DNA from: Benincasa hispida
Lineage: Eukaryota > Streptophyta > Magnoliopsida > Cucurbitales > Cucurbitaceae
Assembly (NCBI RefSeq): GCF_009727055.1
Contig: NC_052352.1
Coordinates: 27,840,107-27,904,106 of the forward strand
Length of the DNA stretch: 64,000 nucleotides
Direction of reading: 5' to 3'
Positions 1 through 12,613 of this stretch are shown piece by piece. A program made the position numbers and the translations under genes. The notes beneath the pieces are model-generated. The model was not told the DNA's origin. It did no database searches and saw only the letters and a program-made list of their open reading frames with translations. Each line of letters opens with the position of its first letter. The stretch's first letter is position 1.

Positions 1-1933
1 AGGTTTCCCGAAGAGTAACATTTACCTTAGATAGTTGAACAACTTTTATCATTCATCCATAAACTCTTTAACGGAGTCTTTTGACCAAAACGTTGCACAT
101 GGCGTTGAAAATCTATCTAATTCACTTTCCAGGAGGTTCCCAGGTAGGCGTGTTACGTTTCCGTTCCACCTAAGAACCCCAAGCCTAGCCAGAACCCGCA
201 TATACCAAAAGGTCCTTTATAGATAGGTTACAACCAAATTTAATCTTTTATTTCAAACATTTAATCCTAATTAAACCGATTTTTAAAAGATTAATCTAGG
301 TTACTAAACTCTTTAGAACCACTTGAACTTAGATCTTATTCTCAATTCAATTTTAAAAACCATTTTAAAAAAACTTGAGTTCACCCTAAGTCCGCATGCA
401 ACTCTGAATTATTGATTTAGGGTCTAATCCTTTAAACACTTATTTAAACGGAAAACAACCCAAATGCTAAGCTAACACATGCCCAGCATTGTCATAATGG
501 ATATAAATAGCCTAGTCTATGCTCAATGCATTGTCCATTATTTGCTACTTCTTTTTATATAACACTTATACAAAACAACAACAAAGAAACAAAGCAAATC
601 ATGCTTCACATTCACCCTTAGACTAAACACTTATAATAAAAGATGATGCATCGATAATGCTCATGTGCATGCAAATATAAACTCTTGATATTTCATGAAT
701 GCCATTGCACATGCCTTTCATTGCACTTTTAAGTAATTCTTCATTCCAATATTTATAACATTTATAAACATGATGCATGAATATTGCCACAACCTTAAGG
801 TGGGGTTTTTGAACTATATGTCAAACTTTGGCATATAAACACCATAACAATCACATGTATTAAGAAAACCAATGTTGATGAACCGGGTAAACTGCCTTAT
901 AAAACACAAAATTAAAGGCTAAATATTACAAAGATAAGGAGTCTCCGGTTCAACAGGTGAACCGGGTCTGAACCCTCGGGAAAAGCACCGCGTCTCCACA
1001 CCATCGTGTATAAATTACCCCGCGATTCTTTTACATGATAAAAAAAAACTATAATTTCTCTACCGCTTTACCAGCGCTCCCAGAGCTATAACGATCGTTA
1101 GCATTTACTTACACGATCGCTTAGACAAATCTAAAACGATCGTTAGGTATTACTACACAATCGCTTAGACAAATCTAAACGATTGTTTAGCTAATTACTA
1201 CACGATCACTACCTTTTACAAAGCGATGAAAGCCTGAAGTACACGATCACTTAGTGCACTCCGCACAACGCCTACTTTTTCGCGATAGTTTAAACGACTA
1301 CGATGTCGTGAAGCATCATCGCCTAAACAATCGCTTAGCTAGGCACCTCCGTATCGCCTACGTGTGATCGTATAGGCAATAACTAAGCGATGAAGTTTGC
1401 TAACTTACGATCGTCTAGCGCGCGCTTTTACTAAAACACGAGCATCGCTATGCTCCCACAACGTATGTCTACCTCCAGCACCTATGCGGTCGCGTAACCA
1501 ATGCTACGCGATAGAATAAACGATTTATCCCATTGCTTTAGCATTAGCTAACGATCGTTTAGAAAATACTACATGATCGTCTAGAAAAATCTAAACGATT
1601 GCTTAGTTAAATTCCCAATGATCGTTTACCTGAGGCTACACGATACGACCAACGCTTGGTCTTTTCTTCATTGAGAACCGCATCTCCATGCTCCGAAGCT
1701 TCATCATGAATGACCCGACTAACCAAACTCTTGAATTACAGACTCGATTGCAAAGTTAATATGCCCAAAAAAACATAGGGGCCCTTACAATTAACATTTG
1801 TAATACCAAAAAGCTTAACAAAAGCAATTAAACACGAAACATTCATCAATGCAACCACATATCAAAACGATTAACCACAATGCAGAAACCCACCGCGACT
1901 GTTAAAATGAGTTCAATAACATTATGAGCAGCG
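1..1933 (-). mobile_element. Ty1/Copia leader fragment (C0), inverted arm
   Basis: This non-coding stretch is the reverse-strand counterpart of the C1 leader. Its complement matches 5.88-5.94 kb (conserved GAATCGAGTCTGTA-type text at about 1740-1790), 6.8-6.95 kb (at 600-720) and the pieces at 9020-9160 and 20571-20665 (at 110-310). It carries about ten degenerate ACGATCGTTTAG-like units at 1080-1650. No reading frame longer than noise is present. It is the internal, PBS-side part of a Copia element whose coding region lies left of the window. No clear iMet primer site is visible at the LTR border, where C1 has one. Confidence 0.7.
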
Positions 1934-3645
1934 GAAAATAGAACTCGAGATTTCATGAACAGTGGAAATAAGATCATTCCAAATTATAATCATGCATGAA
2001 TATTACAAATTACAGTCGTACAGAAACATACGGTTATACAATTAATACAAAATTATTAGCGATGAACAACTACAAATGAACAAGGAGAAAACTCTATGAA
2101 TATTTGTAGACTCGTCTCCACGCTCCTTTGCGCACAAATGCTCGAACACAGCAACCTCGAACGCCACAACACAGCACGAGCATTCACGCTCAATTCAGCA
2201 ACCGTCTCAGTCACGAATCCTAAGCAACACGAACGGCCTTCACAGAACCTCGATTGGTGTCGAGTTAGTATGACACCACAAGAAGGCTATCTTGGTATTC
2301 TCGTGTGAAATTCAGAGGGTGGGCCTGTTTGGACTTGGTTTGAGGCAGACGAAGGAGGAACACCGATCGTGTACAACGACTGGGCAAGTGGGAGATGGCA
2401 AGACCTTCGTATGGTTGTGCCCAATTCATTCAGCAAAGACTATGCGATCGTCTATCAAAAGCTATGCGATCATTCTAGTTCATCGTTTAGCTTGGTGTCT
2501 ATCACCTACAAACATTACACGATCATTTACTTTGGGCAATCTGTCGCTTAGAAATACTGCACAATCGTTAAGCTCGCCACAAGCTGTCATTTAGTAAATC
2601 TGTATTACTTGACAACTACCGTGAGTTTCTTTTTTGCCGAGAGAAAAACTAAAACAAAAAAACTTTGAAGTGTTTAAAACCTTTTACGGAACTTACTAAA
2701 AAAAGGAAAACTTCCCTTAATATCACGGTTACCATGAATCACCAATAACCACCCACTCAATTGGTTATTAAAGAAAAAGAATTAATTTAATCATAATTAA
2801 TTATTATTAATCTTCTTCAATATAAATGATAACCAACTTATCATACTATATTTATAACCTATAGTTTTAATATTTCATCTCATGAAACATATAAACCATA
2901 ATTCTTTTCTATTCCACGGTACTTAATGTAAATCTCATTTACATCAATCCTTCACTAGATGTATCTCATACATCATATCGATTATATCATATATAACCAA
3001 AATACCTCTTGTCAGTTTGAACATTTCAAATCAATACCAAGAACTGATCCTCAACTGAATCCATTGAGCTACCAAGGGGACCTTATGGATCTGTAGCTCG
3101 AAGCTCCAACAGTACGTGAATAACTGAATAAACTCTTTAGTCACGGTATCCACCATCCGTTAACTGCCAGACACTCCACTAAAGACCGACAACTGAACTC
3201 TCCCCACCACAGATATATTATGTATCCATCTTAACCAATCAGTAGTGCAACAACCCTTCACAGATCGCTCGTAAGTATAGCTCGGCCAATAATCATTATG
3301 CCCTTGTAGTTACATCTGTCTCTTTAAATATCACTGATCTCTCTAATGAGCATAAGTCATAGTTCTACTATGACTGAGTCTTCTCTTCCAAAGAGAAGTT
3401 GTGGCCACTATGTTCAAGCCCCGAAATCAGCCCTTAAGGGAGCAATCTCTCAACTTATCCCTGCTTCGAGAAAGGAGTGAATTTCGTCTTGTGGATTGAG
3501 TTCGCATCTTCCAGATCAGACAAGTCCCCAAAAAGGTAAGCATGTTGAGTTGGCAATCTAGCCACTCTCACCCATACTAATCAAAGGATCGCCCTCAAAG
3601 GCAGGAGTTCCCAAAACACTCAGGATTGAGGTCGTGTCACCTATG
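1934..3645 (-). mobile_element. Truncated Copia LTR (C0 LTR, subfamily A)
   Basis: The reverse complement aligns closely to the LTR at 29280-31431: the block around 3010-3190 matches 30.15-30.33 kb almost base for base, and 2040-2330 matches 31.0-31.34 kb. The first roughly 480 bp of the LTR are missing. Homology starts abruptly at about 3645, directly beside the start of the C1 LTR. The low-coordinate LTR end near 1934 is approximate. Degenerate ACGATCG-type motifs occur at 2440-2600. Small open frames here are shadows without coding support. Confidence 0.72.
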
Positions 3646-3648
3646 TAT

Positions 3649-5698
3649 TGAAGTTGATGCCCTAAAGTCTCATGTCCTATAGTTTGTAAACAGTATATAC
3701 GAACACCTATGTTGTTAATATATGATATTTACTTCACATCTTGTTTTTTGCTTGGTTATTTGTTTTATTTGCTTTACCACAAACCAATAAACATAAAATC
3801 TCTATTTATCTATATATGACTCAAGCATGTATGTGGTGACATACAAGTGGATCATGTCTTGAGTGACAACCAAAAATGGTCTGTAGTATATGGATAAAGG
3901 AGGGAAACCTTATCTTGGTAACGCTACGGACGCGGCCCGCTTTGTGGAATGGTCACAAGTGTCTTGTCACAAATGGTCTAATCCTAATCATTCGTGTTAG
4001 GGACATGCGAGTGGGGGCGTCCAATACAAAGAGTTTGTATAAGACCTGACCACGAAGTGTTAACGTCTCGTTATATAACACCGTTCATGACAGATACTTC
4101 ACTTCACTAGGATGACCATAGGTAACATGACCTCAATCCTGAGTGAGTTGGGAACTCCTGCCATTGAGGGCGGTCCTTTGATTTGTATGGGTGCGAGTGG
4201 CCAGGTCGCCGATTCAAACCTACCATTTTGGGGATTCGTCTGATTTGGGAGCTGGAAACTCAACTACACAAGATGGAATTCACTCCTTCCCCAAGGTATG
4301 GGTAAGTAGATAGATGACTCCCTTAAGGGCTGATTTTGGGGCTTGAACGATGTGGCGCCACACACCTTCTCTTGGCCCGAGAGGTATTCACACATAGTTG
4401 GACTATGTTGTATTGTTTATTAGAGGAATCAGTGGTACTTACGGAATGAGATGTAACTACAGGGGCAAAACGATAAATTGGCCCAACTGTACTTACGAGC
4501 ATCTGTGAAGGTTCATTGTACTCATGATTGGTTATATCCGATGGACACATAAATATATCTGTAGTAAGAAAAGTTTAGTTGTTGGTCTTTAGTAGAATCA
4601 CTGACAGTTAACGGATGGTGGATCTCGTGGCTAAAGAGTTTAGTCAGCTATTCGCGTACCGTTAGAACTTCGAGCCACAAGTCCATTAGGTCACCTGGGT
4701 AGCTTGGATAAAGTCGAGAACTAGTGTTTGGGTTAATTTGAAATGTTCAAATTGACAAGAAAAAGTTCAATTATATATGATATAATTGGACTGGTTAATT
4801 ATATATGATATAATTGGCTAAATGTATGAGATACATTATTTTGGAGGAAATTAGATATAAATATGATTTATATCAAGTAGAGGAGAAAATACTATAATAG
4901 ATATATGATATTAAACTATAGGATATAAATATAATATGATTATATTTATTACTTAAACTAATTGATTAATTATTTGATAATTAACGGATTTATCCACGTT
5001 CGGACATGGGAAGTGGGTTGCGATGGTTATGGTAACCAGCGGATTAAAACAATGAAAATCGTTTTCATTTTGATAATTCGTGCATTCATATTATCCCGCG
5101 CCCAAAAGCATCCATGAAAGCGATCGCGAGAGCCTATACGATAGAAACTCGTTCGTCTAAATGATCGTCTACCTTATGTTTTCTCTAAACGATTGTATAT
5201 GTTTTTCCTAAACGATCGTTCAGTCTTTCATACACGATCGTGTAGCTCTACTATACGATAAGCATTTCCGTTATACGATAACAGAGTTTCATCTCTCACT
5301 TGCTTATCATCTACACGACGCCTTTTCCTCCGTACTCTACCAAACTCACCAAAGCCCACTCTTTGGATTTTTGACGCCGAGGATACCTGGGTTTCTCTTG
5401 TGGTGGTGTCATCCCCGCTGCAGTGTTCGTGTACTTTCTGATCGTGCTGTTTCAGTCCACATACTCGTCAGGTGCTGATAGATTCGTTGGAGGTTTCCGC
5501 TGCTTAGGGTTCAGACGTTCAAAGAGTGTCTTCATCTGCTATGAACCCTTTCCATGATTTTTACTGTATTCTGAGCATGCCGATAATTAGGTTATATGCA
5601 TAACTGTATTTGTTGAATGTATGTAGTTTATGTTTCGGTCACTGTGAAATCGGAACGATCTAAACTCGCTCATGGAACTCTCGATATGAGATCTTTCA
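3649..5698 (+). mobile_element. Copia 5' LTR of element C1 (subfamily B)
   Basis: The LTR starts TGAAGTTGATGCCC, comparable to the TGTTGGGG start of the related LTRs at 29280 and (reversed) 60899, and ends in TTTCA two bases before an iMet-type primer site. Length is about 2.05 kb. Text and order match the LTR at 58752-60899 better than the one at 29280, so it belongs to a second subfamily. ACGATCGT-like units occur at 5110-5290. A recognisable 5-bp target duplication was not found. Confidence 0.82.
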
Positions 5699-5700
5699 AT

Positions 5701-5714
5701 TGGTATCAGAGCCA
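5701..5714 (+). other. Primer binding site, tRNA-iMet type (Copia)
   Basis: TGGTATCAGAGCCA lies two bases after the LTR end. This sequence is the usual Copia primer site complementary to the 3' end of initiator methionine tRNA. It fixes the orientation of C1 as plus and the LTR boundary at 5698. Confidence 0.93.
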
Positions 5715-7196
5715 AGGTTCTGATACTCCGATTTCATCTGTTGCAATGAAATAACGTATACATTCATGGTGGGTGCATTTCTACACTATTTTAAATGTTA
5801 ATTCTGCTATGGATGTGTCGGATTAATGGATGTTTTCGGGATGAATTGCCTCGATTTGTTTAATTCCTTTTACATTTGCAGTTGTTTGTGAAGGCCCCTG
5901 CGTTTATGGGCATAAATTATCGTAATCGAGTCTGTATTAAAAAAGGTTTGAAGTCTTGAGTCATTCATCAAAGTTTTGGGCAAAGGTTGCGGCTCTTCAA
6001 GGAAGGAGATAATCTAGGGTTGATTGCATCGTGCAGAAGAGGTTCTATATGATCGCTATCCATCACATTGGGACGATGAAGGAGTATGCGATTGCGGTTG
6101 AACGCATCAGTTAAAAGATGGGGTATGCAATCAAGAGTTGGTCGTATCGAGTTGATGATCGGGCACGCGATCGTTGAGTATCGTTTAATGCGTACGCGCT
6201 AGACGATCGTTTAGGTCAGCAAGCTTCATTGCTTAGTAACTGACTAAACGATCGCTTAGCATCACAAGGTAAATCGTTTACCAAGTTGCACGTATCGGTT
6301 AGACGATGAGACGCTCGCGTATCAATTAAAGCACACTAGATGATCATTTAGGTCAACAAGCTTCATCGCTTAGTAATTGACTAAACGATCGCTTAGTAAC
6401 TCAAGGTAAATCGTTTACCTATCATCGCGCTACACGATTGCTTGGACGATCAGGCTTCATAGCCTCATCGTTGTCTACGCGATCGTTTGCTAATGTTCCT
6501 ATCGTCTAGTGCGCGCTGAACGATCGTTTACCTGTTGGAGTTTGCTACACGATGAAGACCTCCTGGCGGTTCAAGACCCGATTCGCCTGTGAATCGGTTT
6601 GCTCGATGAAAAATGTAATAGATAGGGTTTATCATTCTGATTTTTTTTTATTAAAGGCTCATCCCGATCCATTAATCTCTTTGTTTAATACATGTGATGT
6701 ATGTTTTATATGTCATATAGTATGCACATATAGTAAATCCAACCTTAGGTTATACATTAATCATGCATCATCTCTTTATTGTAATTGTTATAATTTAGAG
6801 AAGCATGATTTTAATTATGTAAGAGCATGCTCATGCATCATATAATATAAGAGTTATATTTATGCATGCAAATACAAAAAACATTGCATCATCTTTTATA
6901 TTATAATTGTTTAGTATGGTGAATGATAGCATGTTTGCTTGGTTTTACGCGTTATATATAAAAATTATATAGTAAATGATCAGACTTGCATGAAGCATGA
7001 CACATAGGTTTACTTTATAAATTTTATAAACGCCTCGTTATGTGCAATGTTTTTTTAGTTGTTCTTTTTAAAAGTTAAAGAGAAATTAAGAACTAAAAGA
7101 AATAAGAAAGACATGTATGCTCACTTAGGTTTAATTCATGGTTTTAAAATGTTTTAAACTTGGATCACTGTTGACTAAAAATTTTGATCTTTAACT
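5715..7196 (+). mobile_element. C1 Copia leader, part 1
   Basis: Untranslated leader between the primer site and gag. The stretch 6005-6560 is packed with degenerate ACGATCGTTTAG / ACGATCGCTTAG units, including two nearly identical blocks at about 6200-6260 and 6345-6410. The rest is AT-rich and matches the inverted arm at 1-800. The open frame at 6552-6845 has no coding support. The leader is interrupted at 7196 by an Athila-like LTR and resumes at 9019. Confidence 0.72.
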
Positions 7197-9018
7197 TGTA
7201 ACGCATAAAATTTATCTTTTTAAGCATAAGGCAATGATGAAATGATATGTGATATTACTTCTAGATGTATGCGTTATTAACAAAAGTCTGTAGTATAACG
7301 ATGCGTCGTCAAGTTTCCTTGCGTTGAAACCAATATAATCCATCGCAAGTTTCCTCGGAGTGATCTGAGGTAGAACACAGGGATTGTTTTAGGTTAATTG
7401 TGTTACATTTGTGATATATGCGACCGGGGTTTTTTTTCAATTTAATAAAAGTTGTGTTATATAGGTATTAAAATTGTTTAAAGTAAAGTTGCGTATAATA
7501 AAGTTGTGCAGTAAAATAAAATGCGATAAAAATAAACCTAAGCTATGATGATACAAGATATAGGTTACATGATACATGATACCAAGTTTGAGATTGATTG
7601 TGAAGATTATACAAAGAATCGTGTTATGCGGTGGCAAGTTTATGTATAGTAGAAAGAGAAAAGATAATTAGTACAAACATCGCAAGTTCATTAATTGCGT
7701 TAAGATATAACTACGTTCCGCTTTCCCTTGGCGTACACCTCTCAAGAATCGGCCTGTGTTCCCACATCTCTGTGGGTGAAATAGGGATGAACGTAATGAA
7801 CACAAGGTTGCTTCCATCTCTGGAAGTACTTCTCGCTTTAGTTAACGCATTCTTCTAACATTCTCTCGACAAATCAGAAAGGCATCTTCACTTCTGCTCT
7901 CACAGGTGAAGATGCTGTCTAGATTTAGCTAAACATATTTATTCCTTTAACATAAATTAATTTACTTGTTTAATTCATTCTAATTACCAAGGGATTACGA
8001 GAACATCGTGGAGAAAGCGATTAATGGAGGAACGGAAATAGACAAAAATATGGAGATGAAAATGATCATGACATTTAATTATAGAATCAAACGTTTGATA
8101 CATGGTGTGAATGATTTAGACTAAGAAGATGAGATACAATTGATGATAGAGATAGTAACAAATACAGAAGAGTGCCAACGTCTTGACACAGATCTGGATG
8201 GAGAATTCGCTTGCCGGCGTATGGAGTGAATGGAAGGATGAGCGTCCCTCTCAGGCTTGCTCAACCGATAGAGTTGATCTAGGTACAGAGCTTCACGGCG
8301 AGGATTTAGAATGATCCACCCTGAGACTCACCTCTTGGCCTTGCCTGTTTTTTTCCCGGATCTTCTCTGATCAACACTTAGATCAGCCTCTCTCTTAATA
8401 TACGAATATCAAAATAACCTCGTATCAAGTATATCTTTCAGTGAATTCTCTGAGGGTATTTATAGATGAATGCTCTGACTCTCTGTCGTGTGGTCCTCAC
8501 TTTATTGTTATGGAAATTTAGAAAATGATGGAATAAATATTCCTTCTGTTATGCAATCAATCCGTCGAAAATGCACAACAGTTAGTTGTACACGTGTCAA
8601 AATCCTCCGCGTTTGCGTTGCTCATTTTCATCTTTCGATCGTGTGCTCGCATGCGGTGTTGTTTTTTATTACCCCATGCGGTTGAAGTTGAGTTAATCTT
8701 AAAGCTCTTGATCGATCGTCGCATGTGCCATCATTGCGTTAATCGTCTATTCGTTCATGAATGATTGGCGCAATGCGACGTAGATGCGTTGTTCTTTTTC
8801 TCTTGAGCCATGAGCGCATACAGTGACTTTATTTCCTGCAAAACAGACTTGAAATATTCCTTTCTACCATCGCAATGGTGTCAGTGGGTGTATTGACGAC
8901 AATTTATAATTATTGTATTTCTTAGCTAATTTCCATACAATTGACACAACTTTTCTCTCTTTTAACCGCAATATCTAAATAAAGAAGCATAAATAACTTG
9001 TATTTCTACAAGTTATCA
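7197..9018 (-). mobile_element. Athila-like solo LTR or LTR remnant (A0)
   Basis: It starts TGTAACGC and ends GTTATCA on the plus strand, as the LTRs of A1 do, and is colinear with the A1 LTR at 9164-11054 over its length: the shared block about cheap landmarks such as TTTCCTTGCGTTG, the AGGTGAAGATG segment at 7900 and the terminal AACTTGTATTTCTACAAG. It is more diverged than the two A1 LTRs are from each other, so probably older. No internal region is attached. Flanking 5-mers (TAACT and ATCAC) do not match, so a clean solo LTR is not proven. Confidence 0.7.
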
Positions 9019-9163
9019 ATCACATAAACCTAAGATCATGGTTTTAATATGATTAGCAACCTTAAGGCTTTAATCTTTTAATCAGTTTAATAGGATTAAA
9101 TTGGCTAATAAAAGGTTAAAGTGTAGCAAATCTATCTATAAGGGACCTTTTGTCTAAGGCGAG
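9019..9163 (+). mobile_element. C1 Copia leader, part 2
   Basis: Short stretch of C1 leader left between two Athila-like insertions. It matches the reverse complement of about 215-320 in the inverted arm (TCTATCTATAAGGGACC and the preceding AT-rich text). The A1 element interrupts it after GCGAG at 9159-9163. Confidence 0.68.
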
Positions 9164-11054
9164 TGTAACGCAAAAATTGTACTATGCTGCAAGCAAGGTT
9201 CAAGTCCATGTCCCCGTTACCAATTCCCCGGCAACGGCACCATAAACTTGTAACGGCTAAAGCTATGCAATGAGTCTTTATTTTATTTATGCGATACAAC
9301 TTCCAGATATGCGTTATTAATGGATGTTCATGTAGTATGTTGTGCATTGTCACAAGTTTCCTTGCGTTGGAACCAAGTATAATTCCACCGCAAGTTTCTC
9401 GGTGTGATTCGAGGTCGAACACAGGGACTGTTTGAGGTTATTGCATTACATTTGTGATACATGCGACCAGGGGTTTTCAATTTATAAAAGAGTTTTGTGT
9501 ACAAGTAATTAAACATGCGATAAAGTAAAGTAAAGTGGTAAAAATGCGATAATAAGTTAAATTGCGATAAAGTAAACCTAAATTAAGATGATACAAGATA
9601 CAGGTTTCATGATACAAGATACCGAGGTCAAGGCTAGCTGTGAAGATTATACAAAGATCGTGTAATGCGGTGGCAAGTCTTATGTGCGACGTAGAAATAG
9701 AAAAGATAACTAATATAAACAGCGTAAGTTCCTTAATTGCGTTAAAGATATAAGTACTGTTCTGCTTTTTCCTTGGCGTACACCTCTCGGTGATCGACCG
9801 CGTTCTCACATTTCTGTGGTGAAACAGGGACGAACGTAATGAACGCAAGGTTGCTTCCATCTCTAGAAGTACTACTCACTTTAGTCAACGCATTCTTTTA
9901 ACCTTCTCTCGATAGATCAGAATGACATGTTCATTTCTACTCTCACAGGTGAAGATGTCATCTAGCATGCCTTAGCTAAATGCATTTATCTCTTTAACAC
10001 ATATTAAGTTACTTGTTTAATCCATATTAATTACCAAGGTATTAAGAAAACTTCATGGAGAAAACGATTAATGGAAGAACGAAAATAGACAGAAGAGTGG
10101 AAATGAAAGTGATCAAGACATTCAATAAAACTAATTTAACGTCTGATACATGATTTGTGAATGAAAAGATTAAGAAGATGAAATACAGTTGATGAATAGA
10201 GTTAGAAACAAATACAAATAAATGCCAACATCTTGGCGCCGATCTGGATGGAGATTTGCTTGTCGATGTGGATGGATCTTGTGGAAGGATGAGCTTCCCT
10301 CTCAGGCTTGCTCAACCGATAGCAGGGATCTAAGCACAGATCTTCATGGCGGGGATCTGGCCAAATCGCACTGAGACTCACCTCTTGGCCTTATCTCTTT
10401 TCTTCCTAGATTTCTTTTAATCAGTAGTCAGCTCAGCCTCTCTTTCAGTAATCTAGCATCAATTAGCCCTCGTATCAAGTATATCTTCTCTGAAATCTAT
10501 AGGGGTATTTATAGGTGAAAAGCTTTGACTCATGCCTTGTGGACCCCACTTATTTTTATGGAAATTCCAAAGATGGAGGAATAAATATTCCTTCTGTTAT
10601 GCATCAGACCGTTAAATATGCACAACGATTAGTTGTACACGTGTCACAATCCTCTGCGTTTGCATCACTCAGCTACATCTTTCGATCGTGTGCTCGCATG
10701 CAGTGTTGTTTTTATTACCGTATGCGGTTGAAATTCAGCTCGAGATTGACTGTCGTATTGCGACGTCATTGCGTTGATCACCTCTTCATTGTGGCTTGAC
10801 GAGCGCAATGTGACGGAGATGCGTTATTCAGTTTCTCGTTGAGCCTTGATCGCAAGCGGTGACTTGGTTTCCTGCAAAATAGAATAGAAATATCCTCTTT
10901 TACCATCTTGATGATATTAGTGGGTGTAATTGAGATAATTCATAATTATTGTATTTCTGAGCTAATTTTCATACAATTGACGCATATTCCTTCTCATTTG
11001 GCCGCAATATCTAGATAAAGCAGCATAAATAACTTGTATTTCTACAAGTTACCA
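9164..11054 (-). repeat. A1 3' LTR
   Basis: Full-length LTR of 1891 bp, TGTAAC at the left and GTTACCA at the right (plus-strand reading). It matches the 5' LTR at 19558-20560 at both ends. Its coding-like open frames at 9132-9860 and 10515-10799 also lie in homologous LTR copies and show no protein family, so they are not annotated as genes. Near its left end it holds a primer-site-like sequence at about 9216-9245. Confidence 0.85.
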
Positions 11055-11066
11055 CACCCCCAAATT
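11055..11066 (-). other. A1 polypurine tract
   Basis: On the minus strand AATTTGGGGGTG immediately precedes the LTR start TGGTAAC. Its position and purine content fit the plus-strand primer of an LTR retrotransposon. A second, similar sequence (plus-strand CCCCACCCCCAAATTTA) lies at about 11703-11719. Confidence 0.78.
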
Positions 11067-12340
11067 TAGATATATGTTTGTCCTTAAGCATATCTCTTAC
11101 TAAGGCAATAATGCTAAATTCCTCTCCTATACTTTTGCATCGATTGGCTGCTCTGAATGTTACACTTAGGCACATTACTTGATATTGCAATTTTCTTCTA
11201 TCCTTACTAATTGTTAACAAACCCTACTTTATTCTTCTATATAACAAAATTTTTGCTCAAAGATGCTTTTCTAGTTTAAAAATAGAATGTTTATCTCTTC
11301 TTTGTAAAAAAAACTTGATATATCCATATGCGGTGGTCAAATTTTGCGTCATTTATTAGAGACTGTAGGTCATGGTTACACTCTTCATTTTGGCTTGTTC
11401 CCACGGGTGTCATGCGAACATCCAACTATGGTTGTGTGCCAACTTCAACTTTAACTCATGATATTCAGAGGAGTTGTCTCTTGCATTTATTTTTCTTTTC
11501 TTCCTTTTTCTTTTTCATTTTTTTTAATTTTCATACTGCGTTGTTCTTGGAAACCTACTTTCGTTTTGGCTTGCTCCTACGGGTGTCATACGAACATCCA
11601 ACTACGAGCAGGCTCCTTTCACAACTAAACTCTTATCAGGTTGGGAACAAGTTTGAGGTTTTCCTTGACCGCATAATCTTGATCTTATCTACTCAGACCT
11701 TCCCCACCCCCAAATTTAAAGATGCGCAAGGTCCTCATTGCGTTGTTTGGATAGACTAGACAAACACTTAGAAGAAAATTTCAAAAAGAAGGTTTAAGCA
11801 GAACTTTGAAAGATAAAAGGGAAAGTATTGCTAAACTAAGAATTAACTAAGTGTTAGTCAGAATTTACAAAGTATGGGATATGTTTCTAAGTATAAACGT
11901 ATTTTACATCATGGCAGCGCAATGAAGAACGCAGAAATAGAAGATTAAGAATATTGCAAATATTGACAAAGGATGATAAAGAAAAAGGGTACAGGCAAAA
12001 AGGAGTGAATATCTACTCAATTGTATTGAATATTAACAAAGAATACAAAGAATTAGGAATTAACACAATATAAAAATTTTCGCCTGTACAAAGAATCAAA
12101 GAATTTCAACTTAGAAAAAAATATGAATTGAATAAAAATATTGCAGAATAGCCGCATAAAAAAAAAACAAATATGTGAGAATTATTGTTGAGGAGTAGGA
12201 GGATCTGGAGGAGGGTTTTGAGGTGGTACTAAAGGAGCTTCTTCAAAATTAAAGTGCTGCCTGAGATGTGGCGGTACCATCGAACCATGAAGATATGCGG
12301 TGGGGAAATTGAAATACTCCTGGTTGCTCTTCGCAATCTG
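11067..12340 (-). mobile_element. A1 non-coding 3' internal region
   Basis: Long untranslated stretch between the post-pol ORF and the polypurine tract, typical of Athila elements. It contains two copies of a segment of about 70 bp, at 11385-11430 and 11560-11610, sharing TTTTGGCTTG, CGGGTGTCAT and CGAACATCCAACTA. The open frame at 11328-11759 is caused by these repeats and a poly-T run and is not considered a gene. Confidence 0.6.
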
Positions 12341-12613
12341 TCATTGGTGCCGATGGACCTTATAAATATTGCGTTGCATGTTGATCAACGCCTCCCTTGA
12401 TGTGGCAGCACTGCGCTGTATATCATCGATTTGCTCCATTACCACCTCAAATCTTTGATTGTAGACGGCTTGTTGTTGAACAAAAAGTTGTTGTTGTTGA
12501 GAGAGAAGGGACCGCATTTCGGCTAACTCAGCAGCTAGGGAGGTGATGGAAGGTTTTACTTGCGATGTCTTGCCAGCATCGTTTTGGAGTTGGGCAGAGG
12601 TGCCTTCACCCAA
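12341..12613 (-). pseudogene. A1 post-pol ORF, C-terminal coiled-coil fragment
   Basis: The 90-residue frame has a glutamine-rich heptad-like segment (LAELAEMRSLLSQQQQLFVQ) followed by a charged helix, which suggests a short coiled coil. It lies on the element's coding strand downstream of integrase and of the transposase_32-like segment. Similar Gln-rich coiled coils end the extra ORF of many Athila elements. The fragment is probably the tail of that ORF, separated from the rest by stop codons and frameshifts. Function is unknown. Confidence 0.55.

Noticed and set aside
1080..1650. CRISPR-like array suggested by regularly repeated ACGATCGTTTAG words
   Set aside because: Spacing and repeat sequence vary, the spacers are not unique, and the setting is a plant Copia leader; these are degenerate sub-repeats.
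11328..11759. 143-codon plus-strand frame in the A1 3' non-coding region
   Set aside because: It spans a poly-T run and a duplicated segment, lies antisense to the element's genes, and shows no domain.
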